64,000 nt of DNA from an archaeon (lineage in GTDB: Archaea; Iainarchaeota; Iainarchaeia; CSSED10-239), in the NCBI GenBank assembly GCA_029563035.1, contig JAKQTP010000076.1, positions 1 to 64,000 of the forward strand, read 5' to 3'. Positions within the stretch are counted from its first letter, which is position 1. Each line of letters starts with the position of its first letter. Below are positions 16,688 through 27,600 of this stretch, piece by piece. The notes under the pieces are model-generated. The model was not told where the DNA came from, ran no database searches, and saw only the letters and a program-made list of their open reading frames with translations. The position numbers and the translations under genes are program-made.

Positions 16688-17440
16688 ATGAGTGAATTTA
16701 AGATTGATCCATCGATAGCATACGATGTTGTGGAATTACCAAGTGGAGGTATACATTATAGTAATGGAAAAAAATCTGTTAGAGTTGCATATTTAACTGC
16801 GGCCGATGAAAATATTTTATCATCACCAAATTTAATTGCTTCGAATAAAATTATCAATGAACTTCTAAAAAGAAAAGTTTTGGATAAAGATCTCCCAGTT
16901 GAAGAAATTGTTCAGGAAGATAAACAGGCAATTTTAATATTTTTAAGAAATACTGCTTTTGGTTCAGAATATAATATGAATTTAATGGATCCAAAAACAG
17001 AAGAGAAATTTACAGTTATGGTAGATCTTTCCCGGTTAAAAGTAAAAGAATTTACATTAATTCCAGACCAGAATGGTGAATATCCTTATTTTATGAAAAA
17101 AAGTGGTGTTAATATCACTTTCAAGTTTTTGACACAAAAACAGGAAGACGAACTTCAAAAAATTGAGGAAACTTGGAATGGTGAGGGCGTTGCCCCAATA
17201 ATGACAAAGCGTCTTGAATTTATGATTAAATCTATAAATGGTAATAGAAGTCAAATGGAAATTCATAATTTCATCGAATATAAGATGCCGATTAAAGATT
17301 CTCAGGATTTTCGAAAATATGTTTCAGAAAATAAGCCAGGTTTAGATTTATCACAAAAAGTAACGACCCCGTCAGGAGATGAAATCCAAGTTGATATTGG
17401 ATTTGGGGTAGAATTTTTTCGCCCTTTCTACGGATTATAG
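16688..17440 (+). CDS. Tail/baseplate assembly protein, T4 gp26-like
   Basis: A 250-aa protein with features of the T4 baseplate hub/assembly family (gp26): VVELPSGGIHYSNG at the start, a VRVAYLTAADENILSSPNL strand-helix, then a KQAILIFLRNTAFGSEYNM core and a dipeptide-rich region KLEFMIKSI-type. It sits between the tube and tape-measure genes, the place where many phages encode tail assembly chaperones. The stop is TAG at 17438-17440. Beyond it a second reading frame continues the protein (see the +1 extension feature), so about 6 residues (RPFYGL) after a TTT TTT CGC run may be the short tail of the unshifted form. The gp26 assignment is by pattern and position, not by search. Confidence 0.75.
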   Translation: MSEFKIDPSIAYDVVELPSGGIHYSNGKKSVRVAYLTAADENILSSPNLIASNKIINELLKRKVLDKDLPVEEIVQEDKQAILIFLRNTAFGSEYNMNLMDPKTEEKFTVMVDLSRLKVKEFTLIPDQNGEYPYFMKKSGVNITFKFLTQKQEDELQKIEETWNGEGVAPIMTKRLEFMIKSINGNRSQMEIHNFIEYKMPIKDSQDFRKYVSENKPGLDLSQKVTTPSGDEIQVDIGFGVEFFRPFYGL

Positions 17441-17573
17441 AAAAGGTCAATTAAATGAAATTTTATTTTTAGTTTATCGAGGTTTTTCATATTCTGATGT
17501 TATTGGTATGCCGATATACATAAGAAGATATTTAATTCAGCATATTCAAGAAATAGAAAGTAAAAATAAATAA
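17412..17573 (+). CDS. Candidate +1 frameshift extension of the gp26-like protein
   Basis: A reading frame shifted by +1 begins after a TAG at 17409-17411 and runs to TAA at 17571-17573. It contains no ATG, GTG or TTG start before an internal Met. It would be reached if ribosomes on TTT TTT (17414-17419) slip by one base before the CGC codon (17420-17422), giving a protein of about 294 aa. The 50-residue extension includes GQLNEILFLVYRGFSYSDV and MPIYIRRYLIQHI. The FxYxDVxxMPxxxRRY layout resembles small tail assembly proteins such as gp51-like ones. A sequencing or assembly error in the T6 run would give the same picture. Confidence 0.6.
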   Translation, partial: NFFALSTDYRKGQLNEILFLVYRGFSYSDVIGMPIYIRRYLIQHIQEIESKNK

Positions 17574-17578
17574 TTATC

Positions 17579-17586
17579 TATTTATA
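17579..17586 (+). promoter_or_regulatory. Candidate late promoter box at tape measure gene
   Basis: TATTTATA, only four bases before the ATG at 17591. If it is a -10 type element, the message would begin at or within the start codon (leaderless). Confidence 0.35.
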
Positions 17587-17590
17587 GGAT

Positions 17591-19504
17591 ATGGCAATTG
17601 GTCTCACAATAGAACAAGCAATACTCGACTCAAAGGGTGATTATATTAGATTGATGAAGTTATGGAATACTGCACATCCTGACGATATGATCACGGAGGA
17701 TACTGCTAAAAGTTTATCACGGTTATATTCTGGTTTAAATAAACAAAGATTTCCAAGTAGAAGTGGTGGTGGTAGTAGTGGAGGAAGACCAACAACTGTG
17801 GAAGGATGGATTGAAAGATTTGTTTCGACACAATTACGAGAAAGGCCGGGTGAAAAAGGTGAATTTATTGATGTTCAAGACGCTCTTCAAACATTTTTTG
17901 ACGAAAGTGGAAGATTTCGTGGAATACGTGGTGCTGGCGCAGAACTTGGTCGAAGATTGATACTTGATCAGGTAAATGTTTATTTAGAAGAGCAGGCTAG
18001 TCTTTTACGGAAAATAAATGAAGAAGCCGGTATGACGGGTACTTTATCACGTTCATTTCGTGAAGAGATCATGGCTGCTTCTCCCGAAGCGATAAAATTG
18101 GGTATAAGTTTTGAAGAATTATCAGATTTAGTAACTGAAACTGTAGCACAATCAGGAAAATTTAAACTACTTAGTAAAGACACAATAGCAGAAATGGCAT
18201 TAGCTAGTAAATTCACAAGAGATATGAAGGAATTTGCTGGTATGGCGAAAGATTTTGAAAGGGTTGGTTATGGTGTTTTAGATATGTCTAAGATGATTGA
18301 AAGAATGGGTTTAAATTCATTAACATTAGGATTAAATGCCAGAGAAACAACTGCGGGTATTGACAAATATTTGGAAAAATTAAATCAATATGGTTTTAGA
18401 AATGGTGTTGAAGGATTAAATAGAATGGTTCAACGTTCCATTGAATTTAGGATGAATATGGAAAATGTCTTTAATCTGGCAGAAAAGGTTTGGGATCCAG
18501 ATGGTGCGTTGGAAATTGTTGCTAATTTACAAATGATTGGTGGTGCTTATGGTGATTTAAATGATCCAATTCGAATGATGTATATGGCAACAAATGATGT
18601 TGAGGGATTACAAACAGCAATTATTGGTGCTGCAAGATCATTAGTTACGTATAATGCAGAGCAAGGACGATTTGAAGTTACTGGTGCTAATTTAAGAAGA
18701 GCAAAAGAAATGGCCGAACTTTTTGGTATGTCGATGGAAGAATTGACAAGTACTGGAATTGCTGGTATGGAAAGGTTGCAAGCATCTACAGATTTAGCAT
18801 TAGCCGGATTAGTTATGGAAGATGATGAAAAAGAATTCATAACCAACCTTGCTCAAATGAAGGGTGGTAGAATGGTTATTGAAGTTCCAAAAGATATGAG
18901 AGAACAGATGGGACTAGACATGGGAGAAACCACATTGGAATTGTCTAAAATGAATGAACTTCAAAAAGATATCTTATTACAGGAGCAAGAACGATTCAAA
19001 GAAATGGATATGAAAGACATTGCAAGACAACAAGTCACAATGATTGAAAATATTAGTCGGGATCTTTCTTATCTTGTTGCAGTTGCAAGGGTTGGTGTTG
19101 GTGAAACTATTCACGCTGCTATTGAAAGATATTTGGGTGTTAATTCACAAACAGTTAGTGGTGTTAGTGATAGATTTGCGATGAAAGGTGGTGAATGGAT
19201 TGAAAATAAAACTGATTTTTTGGAGGGTGCTATAAAAAATAGTAATCTACCCGATTGGTTGAAATTACCAAAAAATAGGGGGGTTAGTAGTGTTGAAGAA
19301 CAACGACCATTACCTGTAACCACAACTAGCACAACGCCAGTTACTAAAGTAAATGAAGGTGTAGAAGAACTAATAACAAAGAGAGTTATAGTTGATGTGA
19401 ATCTTAATTCAAATTCACCATTAACCGATCCATTACGAAGAATGTTATTTAGTGATCCTGAATATATGAGAGATTTCAGTAAAAGTTTTTTAAGTATAAA
19501 ATAA
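17591..19504 (+). CDS. Probable tape measure protein
   Basis: A 637-aa, strongly helical protein at the tape-measure position: right after the tube and assembly-chaperone genes and before the baseplate genes. T4's tape measure (gp29) has 590 aa. Features seen are long stretches of helix-rich, Ala/Glu/Met-rich sequence, a Gly/Ser-rich hinge around residues 57-66 (SGGGSSGGRP) and no hydrophobic membrane segment. Repeat-like elements such as GNMVQRSIEFRMNM and GVEGLNRM recur. The C-terminal part changes to a Thr/Pro linker and then VDVNLNSNSPLTDP. If the length rule for tape measures holds, the tail would be about the length of the T4 tail. No direct homology to gp29 is visible; the call rests on position and composition. 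Confidence 0.6.
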   Translation: MAIGLTIEQAILDSKGDYIRLMKLWNTAHPDDMITEDTAKSLSRLYSGLNKQRFPSRSGGGSSGGRPTTVEGWIERFVSTQLRERPGEKGEFIDVQDALQTFFDESGRFRGIRGAGAELGRRLILDQVNVYLEEQASLLRKINEEAGMTGTLSRSFREEIMAASPEAIKLGISFEELSDLVTETVAQSGKFKLLSKDTIAEMALASKFTRDMKEFAGMAKDFERVGYGVLDMSKMIERMGLNSLTLGLNARETTAGIDKYLEKLNQYGFRNGVEGLNRMVQRSIEFRMNMENVFNLAEKVWDPDGALEIVANLQMIGGAYGDLNDPIRMMYMATNDVEGLQTAIIGAARSLVTYNAEQGRFEVTGANLRRAKEMAELFGMSMEELTSTGIAGMERLQASTDLALAGLVMEDDEKEFITNLAQMKGGRMVIEVPKDMREQMGLDMGETTLELSKMNELQKDILLQEQERFKEMDMKDIARQQVTMIENISRDLSYLVAVARVGVGETIHAAIERYLGVNSQTVSGVSDRFAMKGGEWIENKTDFLEGAIKNSNLPDWLKLPKNRGVSSVEEQRPLPVTTTSTTPVTKVNEGVEELITKRVIVDVNLNSNSPLTDPLRRMLFSDPEYMRDFSKSFLSIK

Positions 19505-19517
19505 TTTCATTGGCTCA

Positions 19518-19524
19518 TATTTAT
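19518..19524 (+). promoter_or_regulatory. Candidate late promoter box before 1602-aa baseplate gene
   Basis: TATTTAT, 15 bases before the ATG at 19540. Confidence 0.4.
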
Positions 19525-19539
19525 TATTAAAATAATGAT

Positions 19540-22500
19540 ATGCCAAGTTATGTTGACTTTAATGCAAGTAAAAAATTTAGAGATTTTATATTAGCAAAAA
19601 CTTTACCATCACCAAATGGACCACAAACATTCAGTAGTGAAAATTATGCTATTCATAATTTGAGTACAATGTCAAATGTTGATCCGGGTGCAGTTGACAC
19701 TAATAGGCAAAATGATTTATTACGAACACAGAATTCCAATATTTTTAAACCTACCGAATATTTCATAAATGAAAATATTAATACTATTCCACGAAAAGCA
19801 AATTTAGAGTTATATCCGTATTTTGTTAAAGGACAACATCATAGTTTTGTTAGTATTATGTCGTCAAAAAATTATGAAACTGAATCTGAATTAATGAAAT
19901 TTGCGGCATGGAATATTAAAGATAACCCCGAAGGACCGGTTTTTTCAAGAATTGCACAAAATTTATATAGCGCAACTGTTGGACGTGTAAGATTAATAGA
20001 TGCGTTGGATGGTAATATAGCGACAGCAACAAATCTTGTTACAGGAAGAGAACCTTTAATTGAATTTAATTCAAAAATAACCGTCGCAAAAACATTACCT
20101 GGTAAAACCATTGATTTTTTACAAACAGTTAGTGGTGTTGAATTTCCGTGGGCTGAAATTCCTGGGGATTATTTGACGAACCCACAGAATCCGATTAATC
20201 CAAGACCATCAACTAGAAGTGAAGCTGTTTCAATATATCAAGATGCGACCGGAGTGTTAGGCTCGTTAATTGGTATTCAAAGACGGCCAATTTCATCTAG
20301 AAAGCCATCAGATTTACTTATTGAATATACTGGAAGTAGACAATTATCTATTTTATATGATAATTTATCATATTCAAAATATGCACCGAATTACACCACA
20401 ACTGCCAGGTCTCAAAATACATCAAAACTTTTTAATTTTATTGATAATGTTGGACAAAATATTAAAAACGCATTGGGTGTTGAAGCACCCGCTGGTATCG
20501 CTTATATTGGTGATGATAGAGGTAATGATGTAAAATTTGCGATGAACGATTTTAATGATAGACCAGTAAGAAGTGGTTATTATCTGTCATTAATGTTTGA
20601 CCCTATTCAAGCAAGATTATTTCAAAGAACAAAAAATATTGGTGAGGGTGGTAGTATTAGTGGAAATTTAACATGGTATACAACGAAATCACGAAATAGA
20701 TTGGGTGTTGGTAATGATGAATATAACACACAGGGATCACAATTTGAAGATTCGTTATCAACAAATTATAAATTTAAGGATGGATCAATTTTAGGTATAA
20801 CACAAGAAATACTTGAAACAATGCCGTTAGAAGGTGGACCCGCAAGATCTCACATTGCAAATGTTATTGATCAAACAAGTCGTGTGTTTATGGATGGTGA
20901 TGTTAAAATGTCAAAAGGTTCGGCAATTAGATATATTGACCAGTTTACTAATTCTGAAAGTGGTATTGAATATTGTAGGGTCTGGACAAAAGATAGATCA
21001 TATATGAATTATTCTGACACCATGAAACGGACTGGTAATTATAGAAAATTAAAAAGCAGTGTTTTAACGAGACCATGGAATTTAAATATATATCCAAATT
21101 CAAATGGAAATGGTTCATTTGATACCACATCAGAACAATGGGGTAAAAGTATTGGGGCACAGGGTTTTTATGCGAAAAAATATATGTTTTCTATTGAAAA
21201 TCTTGCGTGGAAAATGTCGGATACACCGGGTTTTACATATAGTGATTTACCATATTGTGAAAGAGGACCAAATGGTGGAAGAATTATGTGGTTTCCACCT
21301 TATGGTTTAACAGTTAATGAGCAAAATTCAGCAAACTGGACGGATAATGTTTTTCTGGGAAGGCCAGAACCAGTTTACACATATTCAAACACACAGAGAT
21401 CGGGACAAGTTCAGTTTAAAGTTGTTGTTGATCATCCAAGTATATTAAATCTTTTAACACAAAAACATTTTAAAAATATGTCAAATGATGAAGCTGATAA
21501 TTATATCAATGCTTTTTTTGCTGGTTGTAAAGATTTTGATTTATATGATTTGGTAAGAAATTATCCAACATTGACACCTGATGAACTTGAAACAATCATG
21601 GCATATTTGAATCAAAATAAAGATCCGAAGACAGTTTTACGTAATAAATCGGTATTTAATGAAATTGTGACTGATGTACCGACGCCCGTAAAAGAAGCCG
21701 AGATTAAACCCAAAGAGAATATTATGGGTAATTTCGTTTTATATTATAAAAATGATTTTCCAAAACCAAATGCGAATGTGCTACCTGGATTGTTATATAC
21801 ACCAAGCACATATAATGAGTTATATGATAACTATATTGGAAGTAAAGACAAATATATAAAAGATTTAAATGATGGTTTAAGATTTTTAACTGGCAAAACA
21901 ACATGGGGAATGAATGAAAAGCACGATTTTAGTGTTTTATCTAGAGGTATTGAAGTAACACAAAAACCAACAGATGATGTTTTAAATGAATTGGTTTTAG
22001 AAGTTAATAATGACATTGAAAAAGGTTTTAGTGTGTTACAAGATAATTATTCGTCGTATTGTCAGTATTTAGACAATGTTAAGACACAATTATTAGATAA
22101 TACGATAGATAGTTTTGAGATTTTACTAAAATCAAGGACATCACCTATTGCAAATTCAGATTATAATTTGCGGCTTGCGTATCGAAGAAGTTATAGTATA
22201 ATTAAGGATATTATAAAAAAATTAATTAACGATGGGGCTGATGTGAATGTTGCCATCGATGCAGTTCAATGGAAAATTAATGTGACAAATCAGGTGATTG
22301 AAACAGAACGAGATATTATACTCAGTTTTAAAGAACACCTTGGTTATCCTAATGATGGAAGATTAGTTTTTTCACTTATTATTAATCAAGGAGAACAAAA
22401 TATTGATGATAACACACTTGACTGTTCTGATGCTAAATTATTATTAACATCGTCACAATTAAAAGAAACGGCGCCATCGACATTCTGGTGTAGGCAAACA

Positions 22501-24348
22501 CATGTTGCTATGGGATATGTTAAGAGAGAACAGTTGACCACGTCTGTTGATGAAATAAAATCACAAGATTTGGCAATATCACAACCAACAACATTAATGA
22601 CAGAACGTAAACTCGTTGAGGTTGAACATGATGTCCCAACAGGTAATAAACAAAGACCACCAATTGATGCTATAAAATCATTGATAATGAAATCGTTATC
22701 AGAATGTTATTATTTTAAACAATTAGAAGAGGAGTCACCGTTACAATTTTCATCATTGAGAGAAAAATTAAGATATTTCCATCCTACTTTTCATTCAATG
22801 ACACCAGAAGGATTAAATGCCAGATTAACATTTTTACAACAATGTGTGAGGCCTGGTGATACGTTACCAATTAGGGGGATATCTGATGAAAGTGATTTAA
22901 ATGCTAGGAATACCACATTTGGTCCTCCACCAGTATGTATATTACGAATCGGAGATTTTTATCATTCCAAAATTATAATTCGAGACGTTAATATTTCATT
23001 TGAAGAAAATATTTGGGATTTAAATCCGGAAGGTATTGGGGTGCAACCAATGATAGCTGATGTTACATTAATGATTAGTTTTATTGGTGGACAGGGATTA
23101 GAAAGACCTGTTGAAAGATTACAAAATGCACTTTCATCTAATTTCTATGCAAATACTGAAATGTATGACCCACGGTCAATATCGACAGAAGATAGAACTG
23201 AATTTTATAAACAAGAATTTTCTAAAGAATTTTTGGATGAACTTAGTAGAAATGCGGGGATTTCGGTTAAACCGGATCCGTTAGATAAAATTACAGATAC
23301 TAATTTATTAACGGAAGGACAATATATTGGGACATTATCTGATATGTCACTTGACTATACTGAAATAATTGATGGACTTTATGATGCTATAACTAATTAT
23401 TTTAATCGATATCAAAATGTCTATAATATTATAACAACAAAATATGGACATAAATTATCGTCAATATTTTTGTCACCAACATATAGACAAATATTTCAGT
23501 ATGAAGTACAAACCGGCAACGGGATAGATTCATTTGAAATGTTAGGTAATTATCCTAAAAATAAGGAGTTAGACGTAATAACACTGGATTTTATAACAAC
23601 ATTTGATAATCAAATTAGTGGAGAAAATATTAGTAATATTTTGGGTTTACATAAAGACATGCCGGGTTCATTATTAGAAAGAACTGAAATGATTATCAAA
23701 CCATACATTATAAATAACATTAAAAATTTTGTTGAAACGATGGTTTCAGATACGAAATCCATCTTATCGCTTGAAGAAAGTAGGAATAGAATAATTATGT
23801 TGTTAGATAAATTAAATTTTATTTTAAAACATCAACAGGATGCGAAAAAAGTTGATAATAAATTTATGGGGGCAATTCTGAATGTTGGTGATGTTTCTGA
23901 GATTTACTATGAATATCAAAATTTAATATATTTCATACAAAATCAACAACATAAGTTTACTGAAGATTTAGATATTAGTTATGATTTTAGAAGTAAGACT
24001 ATGACAACAAATGATGTTTCATATTTTCTTTCAATCTTTTTGAGAGAAAGAAAAAATGAAATAATGAAATTGTTCGACTCAAATTCGGTTTTCACAGATA
24101 AAATAAAAGAAAACATTGATAAACGATTAGATAAGTTTTTCTTAAAAATGCCGAAAGAAAAGAATTTCAAAATTCCAGAATATCCAATTAGGGTAAATGG
24201 GAATAACATATTATATAAAATTAATGATGAGGTTGAAATTAATGATACTTCAATACAACAAGAGCTAATATTAGTTAATAAAACAAGAAAAAATGATGTG
24301 GAGAGTATATTAAATTATTATCGTCCATCTTTTGGATTATCGGGATAA
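19540..24348 (+). CDS. Large baseplate protein (1602 aa), family not certain
   Basis: A very long structural protein in the baseplate cluster. Its N-terminal half has no repeat I could find and is rich in Asn, Tyr and Pro, as is usual for virion proteins. About two-thirds along is an RIGDFYHSKIIIRDVNISFE segment, then WDLNPEGIGVQPMIADVTL and FIGGQGLERPVERLQNALS. This block recurs in large phage baseplate proteins (LysM-hub or gp48/54-type tube initiators); I cannot decide which. The C-terminal third is helical. The gene lies between the tape measure and the gp53-like wedge gene; T4 has gp48, gp54 and gp53 in this general region. It overlaps no other gene in a meaningful way and begins behind its own TATTTAT box. 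Confidence 0.6.
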   Translation: MPSYVDFNASKKFRDFILAKTLPSPNGPQTFSSENYAIHNLSTMSNVDPGAVDTNRQNDLLRTQNSNIFKPTEYFINENINTIPRKANLELYPYFVKGQHHSFVSIMSSKNYETESELMKFAAWNIKDNPEGPVFSRIAQNLYSATVGRVRLIDALDGNIATATNLVTGREPLIEFNSKITVAKTLPGKTIDFLQTVSGVEFPWAEIPGDYLTNPQNPINPRPSTRSEAVSIYQDATGVLGSLIGIQRRPISSRKPSDLLIEYTGSRQLSILYDNLSYSKYAPNYTTTARSQNTSKLFNFIDNVGQNIKNALGVEAPAGIAYIGDDRGNDVKFAMNDFNDRPVRSGYYLSLMFDPIQARLFQRTKNIGEGGSISGNLTWYTTKSRNRLGVGNDEYNTQGSQFEDSLSTNYKFKDGSILGITQEILETMPLEGGPARSHIANVIDQTSRVFMDGDVKMSKGSAIRYIDQFTNSESGIEYCRVWTKDRSYMNYSDTMKRTGNYRKLKSSVLTRPWNLNIYPNSNGNGSFDTTSEQWGKSIGAQGFYAKKYMFSIENLAWKMSDTPGFTYSDLPYCERGPNGGRIMWFPPYGLTVNEQNSANWTDNVFLGRPEPVYTYSNTQRSGQVQFKVVVDHPSILNLLTQKHFKNMSNDEADNYINAFFAGCKDFDLYDLVRNYPTLTPDELETIMAYLNQNKDPKTVLRNKSVFNEIVTDVPTPVKEAEIKPKENIMGNFVLYYKNDFPKPNANVLPGLLYTPSTYNELYDNYIGSKDKYIKDLNDGLRFLTGKTTWGMNEKHDFSVLSRGIEVTQKPTDDVLNELVLEVNNDIEKGFSVLQDNYSSYCQYLDNVKTQLLDNTIDSFEILLKSRTSPIANSDYNLRLAYRRSYSIIKDIIKKLINDGADVNVAIDAVQWKINVTNQVIETERDIILSFKEHLGYPNDGRLVFSLIINQGEQNIDDNTLDCSDAKLLLTSSQLKETAPSTFWCRQTHVAMGYVKREQLTTSVDEIKSQDLAISQPTTLMTERKLVEVEHDVPTGNKQRPPIDAIKSLIMKSLSECYYFKQLEEESPLQFSSLREKLRYFHPTFHSMTPEGLNARLTFLQQCVRPGDTLPIRGISDESDLNARNTTFGPPPVCILRIGDFYHSKIIIRDVNISFEENIWDLNPEGIGVQPMIADVTLMISFIGGQGLERPVERLQNALSSNFYANTEMYDPRSISTEDRTEFYKQEFSKEFLDELSRNAGISVKPDPLDKITDTNLLTEGQYIGTLSDMSLDYTEIIDGLYDAITNYFNRYQNVYNIITTKYGHKLSSIFLSPTYRQIFQYEVQTGNGIDSFEMLGNYPKNKELDVITLDFITTFDNQISGENISNILGLHKDMPGSLLERTEMIIKPYIINNIKNFVETMVSDTKSILSLEESRNRIIMLLDKLNFILKHQQDAKKVDNKFMGAILNVGDVSEIYYEYQNLIYFIQNQQHKFTEDLDISYDFRSKTMTTNDVSYFLSIFLRERKNEIMKLFDSNSVFTDKIKENIDKRLDKFFLKMPKEKNFKIPEYPIRVNGNNILYKINDEVEINDTSIQQELILVNKTRKNDVESILNYYRPSFGLSG

Positions 24349-24361
24349 AATAGTAAAAATA

Positions 24362-24685
24362 ATGAATAACCAATATTTTGATAGATATCAGTATTTTTTT
24401 GATGACGGAAAACATAAGATTGTGCCGGGTATTGAAATTCCCATTAAACCGACAGATAAATATATTGAATTTAAACGTAACAAGGATAGATTAGATAAAT
24501 TATCTCAAGAATATTATAATTCACCTTTATTCGGCTGGTTGATACTGTTGGCAAATCCAACATGTGGTGGGATTGAATTTACAATACCGGATCATTTTAT
24601 ATTGAGAATACCATATCCACTTATTCCGTCTTTACAAGATTATAGGAAAAGTATAGATTTGTATAGATTATATTATGGCGAATAA
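24362..24685 (+). CDS. Baseplate wedge protein, T4 gp53-like
   Basis: A 107-aa protein, shorter than T4 gp53 (196 aa). The segment RLDKLSQEYYNSPLFGWLILLANP matches the gp53 pattern RPEELANAIYGNPQLYWVLLMCN (two helices with an aromatic pair), a compact LysM-like fold used in baseplates. I chose the second ATG (24362, MNNQYFDRYQ); an earlier in-frame ATG at 24332 would overlap the end of the preceding gene by 17 bases. The last 11 bases overlap the next gene. Position between a tube-initiator candidate and a hub candidate fits baseplate assembly. The match is by eye but the helical segment is distinctive. Confidence 0.7.
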   Translation: MNNQYFDRYQYFFDDGKHKIVPGIEIPIKPTDKYIEFKRNKDRLDKLSQEYYNSPLFGWLILLANPTCGGIEFTIPDHFILRIPYPLIPSLQDYRKSIDLYRLYYGE

Positions 24686-27600
24686 CAATTTAAAAACAAC
24701 AAATGAAATACTAGTAAAGGTCGATCAAAATAATTTAATTTATATCGATCCTAATAGCATATTGGATAATGGTGAAGTCAAACCACGAGGCGTTGAACCG
24801 GAAAATTATATAATGTTTGTTAATTTGGAAGCTGATTTAGTTCCGAGATCTGTTTTAATAAATAATGACACTAAAAGTACGTTAATATCGGTTGCTAAAG
24901 GAACATTAAATTTTATGCGTAACGCTAATGGTCGCGACTATGATACAACTTGGACAGATGCATATTTCGAACGAAAGGCGACATCGTTATCTAATGACGC
25001 AACGTATTATACCAATGATGAAACAACACAAAGTTTTGGAATAGATAGTGTTTCAATACAAGTACGTGGTGCGAACTTTATTCCAAGAGTTGTTATGAGA
25101 TTTGTTGATGTTAGGGGAAAAACATTATTTGAATCGCCCGAGCATTCACCATATTCAGCGTTTTTTCATTTACCATGGCCATTGTTTTATCTTACAGTAA
25201 AAGGTTATTATGGAAAGGCGATACGGTATAGATTACATATGATTAAATTTAATGCTAGATATAATTCATCAACCGGTAATTTTGATATTGAATGTAATTT
25301 TGTTGGATCAACGTATGCATATCTTGCTGATATTCCGATGGATGCTGTATTAAACGCACCATATTTTTATGCAACAGAGAATAAAATTTCTGAAACATAT
25401 AATGAAAAAACCAAACAAACGGATGTTTTAATAAGTAAGACAACAAAAGGTTATCGAGTATTAAAGTCAGTGTATCAAGAATATATTAGCAAGGGCTTAT
25501 TACCACCCGATTTTCCCGTTAAAACGTTAAGGGAGATTATTTCTGTTGCAGGTGAGTTAGAAAAAATTTTAGAAAGAGAAATATTTCCTAAAGTAATCCA
25601 TCATCGTGTTTTGGGGGCAATAAAAGATTATGAAGACAAATTAAGATTTTTGGTTGAGGGGTGTGATACGTGGAGGAAAATGAATTTGGTGACAGCATCA
25701 CCAATAACAACAACTAAGACAAGAGAAAATGTGTTTACAGGTGAATCAGAATTTATTCCATATTACACATTGAATAGTACCGACAAAGGGTCATTAACAA
25801 ACATCACCGGAGATCAAGTTGGATCGATTGCTTTAATATTAAGTAGAGCAATTGATGAACTTGAGCAGAATCTAGCGTTTGGAATTTATAGAGATGAAAC
25901 TATTTTAAAAGGAGAGGAAATTCAACCTAAAATTATTTCATGTTCATCAATAAAGCGATTAAGTGATTTTTATATTATTTCAAATGGAATCGTTGGGTTT
26001 GATTTTGATGGTTTAATGATGAGAATAGATGATATTCGAAAAGATTATGTTGAACAAAGAAATCAAATTGAAATTGAAATAGAAAGAAAGATGAATGATT
26101 TTGTTTCAAGTAAACGAGATCCAAAAATCGGTATTGGTTTTGTCCCAACAGTTAGAAATATTACTGGTGTTTTACTTGCAAATGCTGAAACCTTTTTAAG
26201 ATTAATGAAAGATGTTCATTTTAAAGCGTTTGAACGAGCGGAAGATAGAAAAAAAATATTAAATTCAGTTTTAACTGATACAGACAATAGAAATAATGCG
26301 ATTTATCCGTGGCCCGAGGTAAAGGTACAAAATTATGGTAATAAAAGTATGGTACTTTTATATCCGGGTGATAAGTCTATATCAAATAAATTACAGTCAT
26401 ATGATGCAACATTATGGCCTGAAGTAGATTTTATTGAAAATTTTTATGCAATAGCAACAAGTCAAAAAGATAATCTTGGAGGTAAAGAAAATAGTCCGGA
26501 TAATATTAATTATATTTTTGATACCAGCCTAAACATGAAGAACTATAACTTAAGTGTTTTGACTGATATTATAAATATGATGCCGTATACTGATAAATCT
26601 ATTGGTTCAATCATTTATGAGTTATATGAGAGAGCAAAATATACAACATTATTTACACCATATAATGATAAAGCCGTACTTGAACTAGCCGAAATTGAAT
26701 ATCAAAATCTTAAAAACCAGCTTGGTGAGGATATAGATGTGGTTGATGTATTAAAAAGAAATATAACGAGTTTCTCGAAATTAATACAAGAATTAGAAAC
26801 ATTATCATATCGTTATCCTTATTATGAAGATCAAATACCATCAGTAGAATATATAAAAAACGCAACAGAAAAAGATTATACTATTCAGAAACATACTGGA
26901 AAAAGTGGTGCGTTTAGTAAGACTAAGACATATCCGGAAGTTAAAAATTTTCTTGAAAACTATAAAGCTGAAAATTATAGAAAATCAATATATCCTTTTA
27001 ATTCACCACTTTATTTATCATATCTTGGGCAAACCACTTATGAATCAAATAATTTGGATTTAAATATGTTATTAACCATTAACGAACCAACAGATTTTAT
27101 TACATCATATAGTAGTGGTCATATGTGGGTTAAGGACAATAAGCCCGAATGTGGAAAAAATTTATTTTTAAATACAATAGATTTAAGGGTATCTGACACA
27201 ATAACAATTGAAAAACATATATTAAATACACCATATTTTCATAATCAGTTATATAAAGAATTTATCAATAATGAATCATCAGGGAAATATGTTGGTTCTG
27301 CTTATTTGTTATTAAATTCTTTACCGTTTAAAGATCTTGATGATAGAATTACATATGCTGGTGGGGGTACAAGTACTTTAGTGTCAACATTAATAAAAGA
27401 ATTACCAGCAACACATTATATACCATATCATATGATATTAAAATGGGGCTCAATATATCATAGATATAAAAAATGGATTATTGATAGTGTTGATATTATT
27501 GGTAATGTAACAGATAGCATTGATGGTGGAAATTTTTTTGATCAAAATAATGGTTACACATTTAATACGGGAATTTCTGAAAAGCCCATGATAAATAGAA

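Noticed and set aside
17438..17440. Recoding of TAG as sense (alternative genetic code) at the gp26-like stop
   Set aside because: Reading through in frame meets a TGA six codons later; TAG, TAA and TGA all end genes in the window. The continuing frame is +1, not 0.
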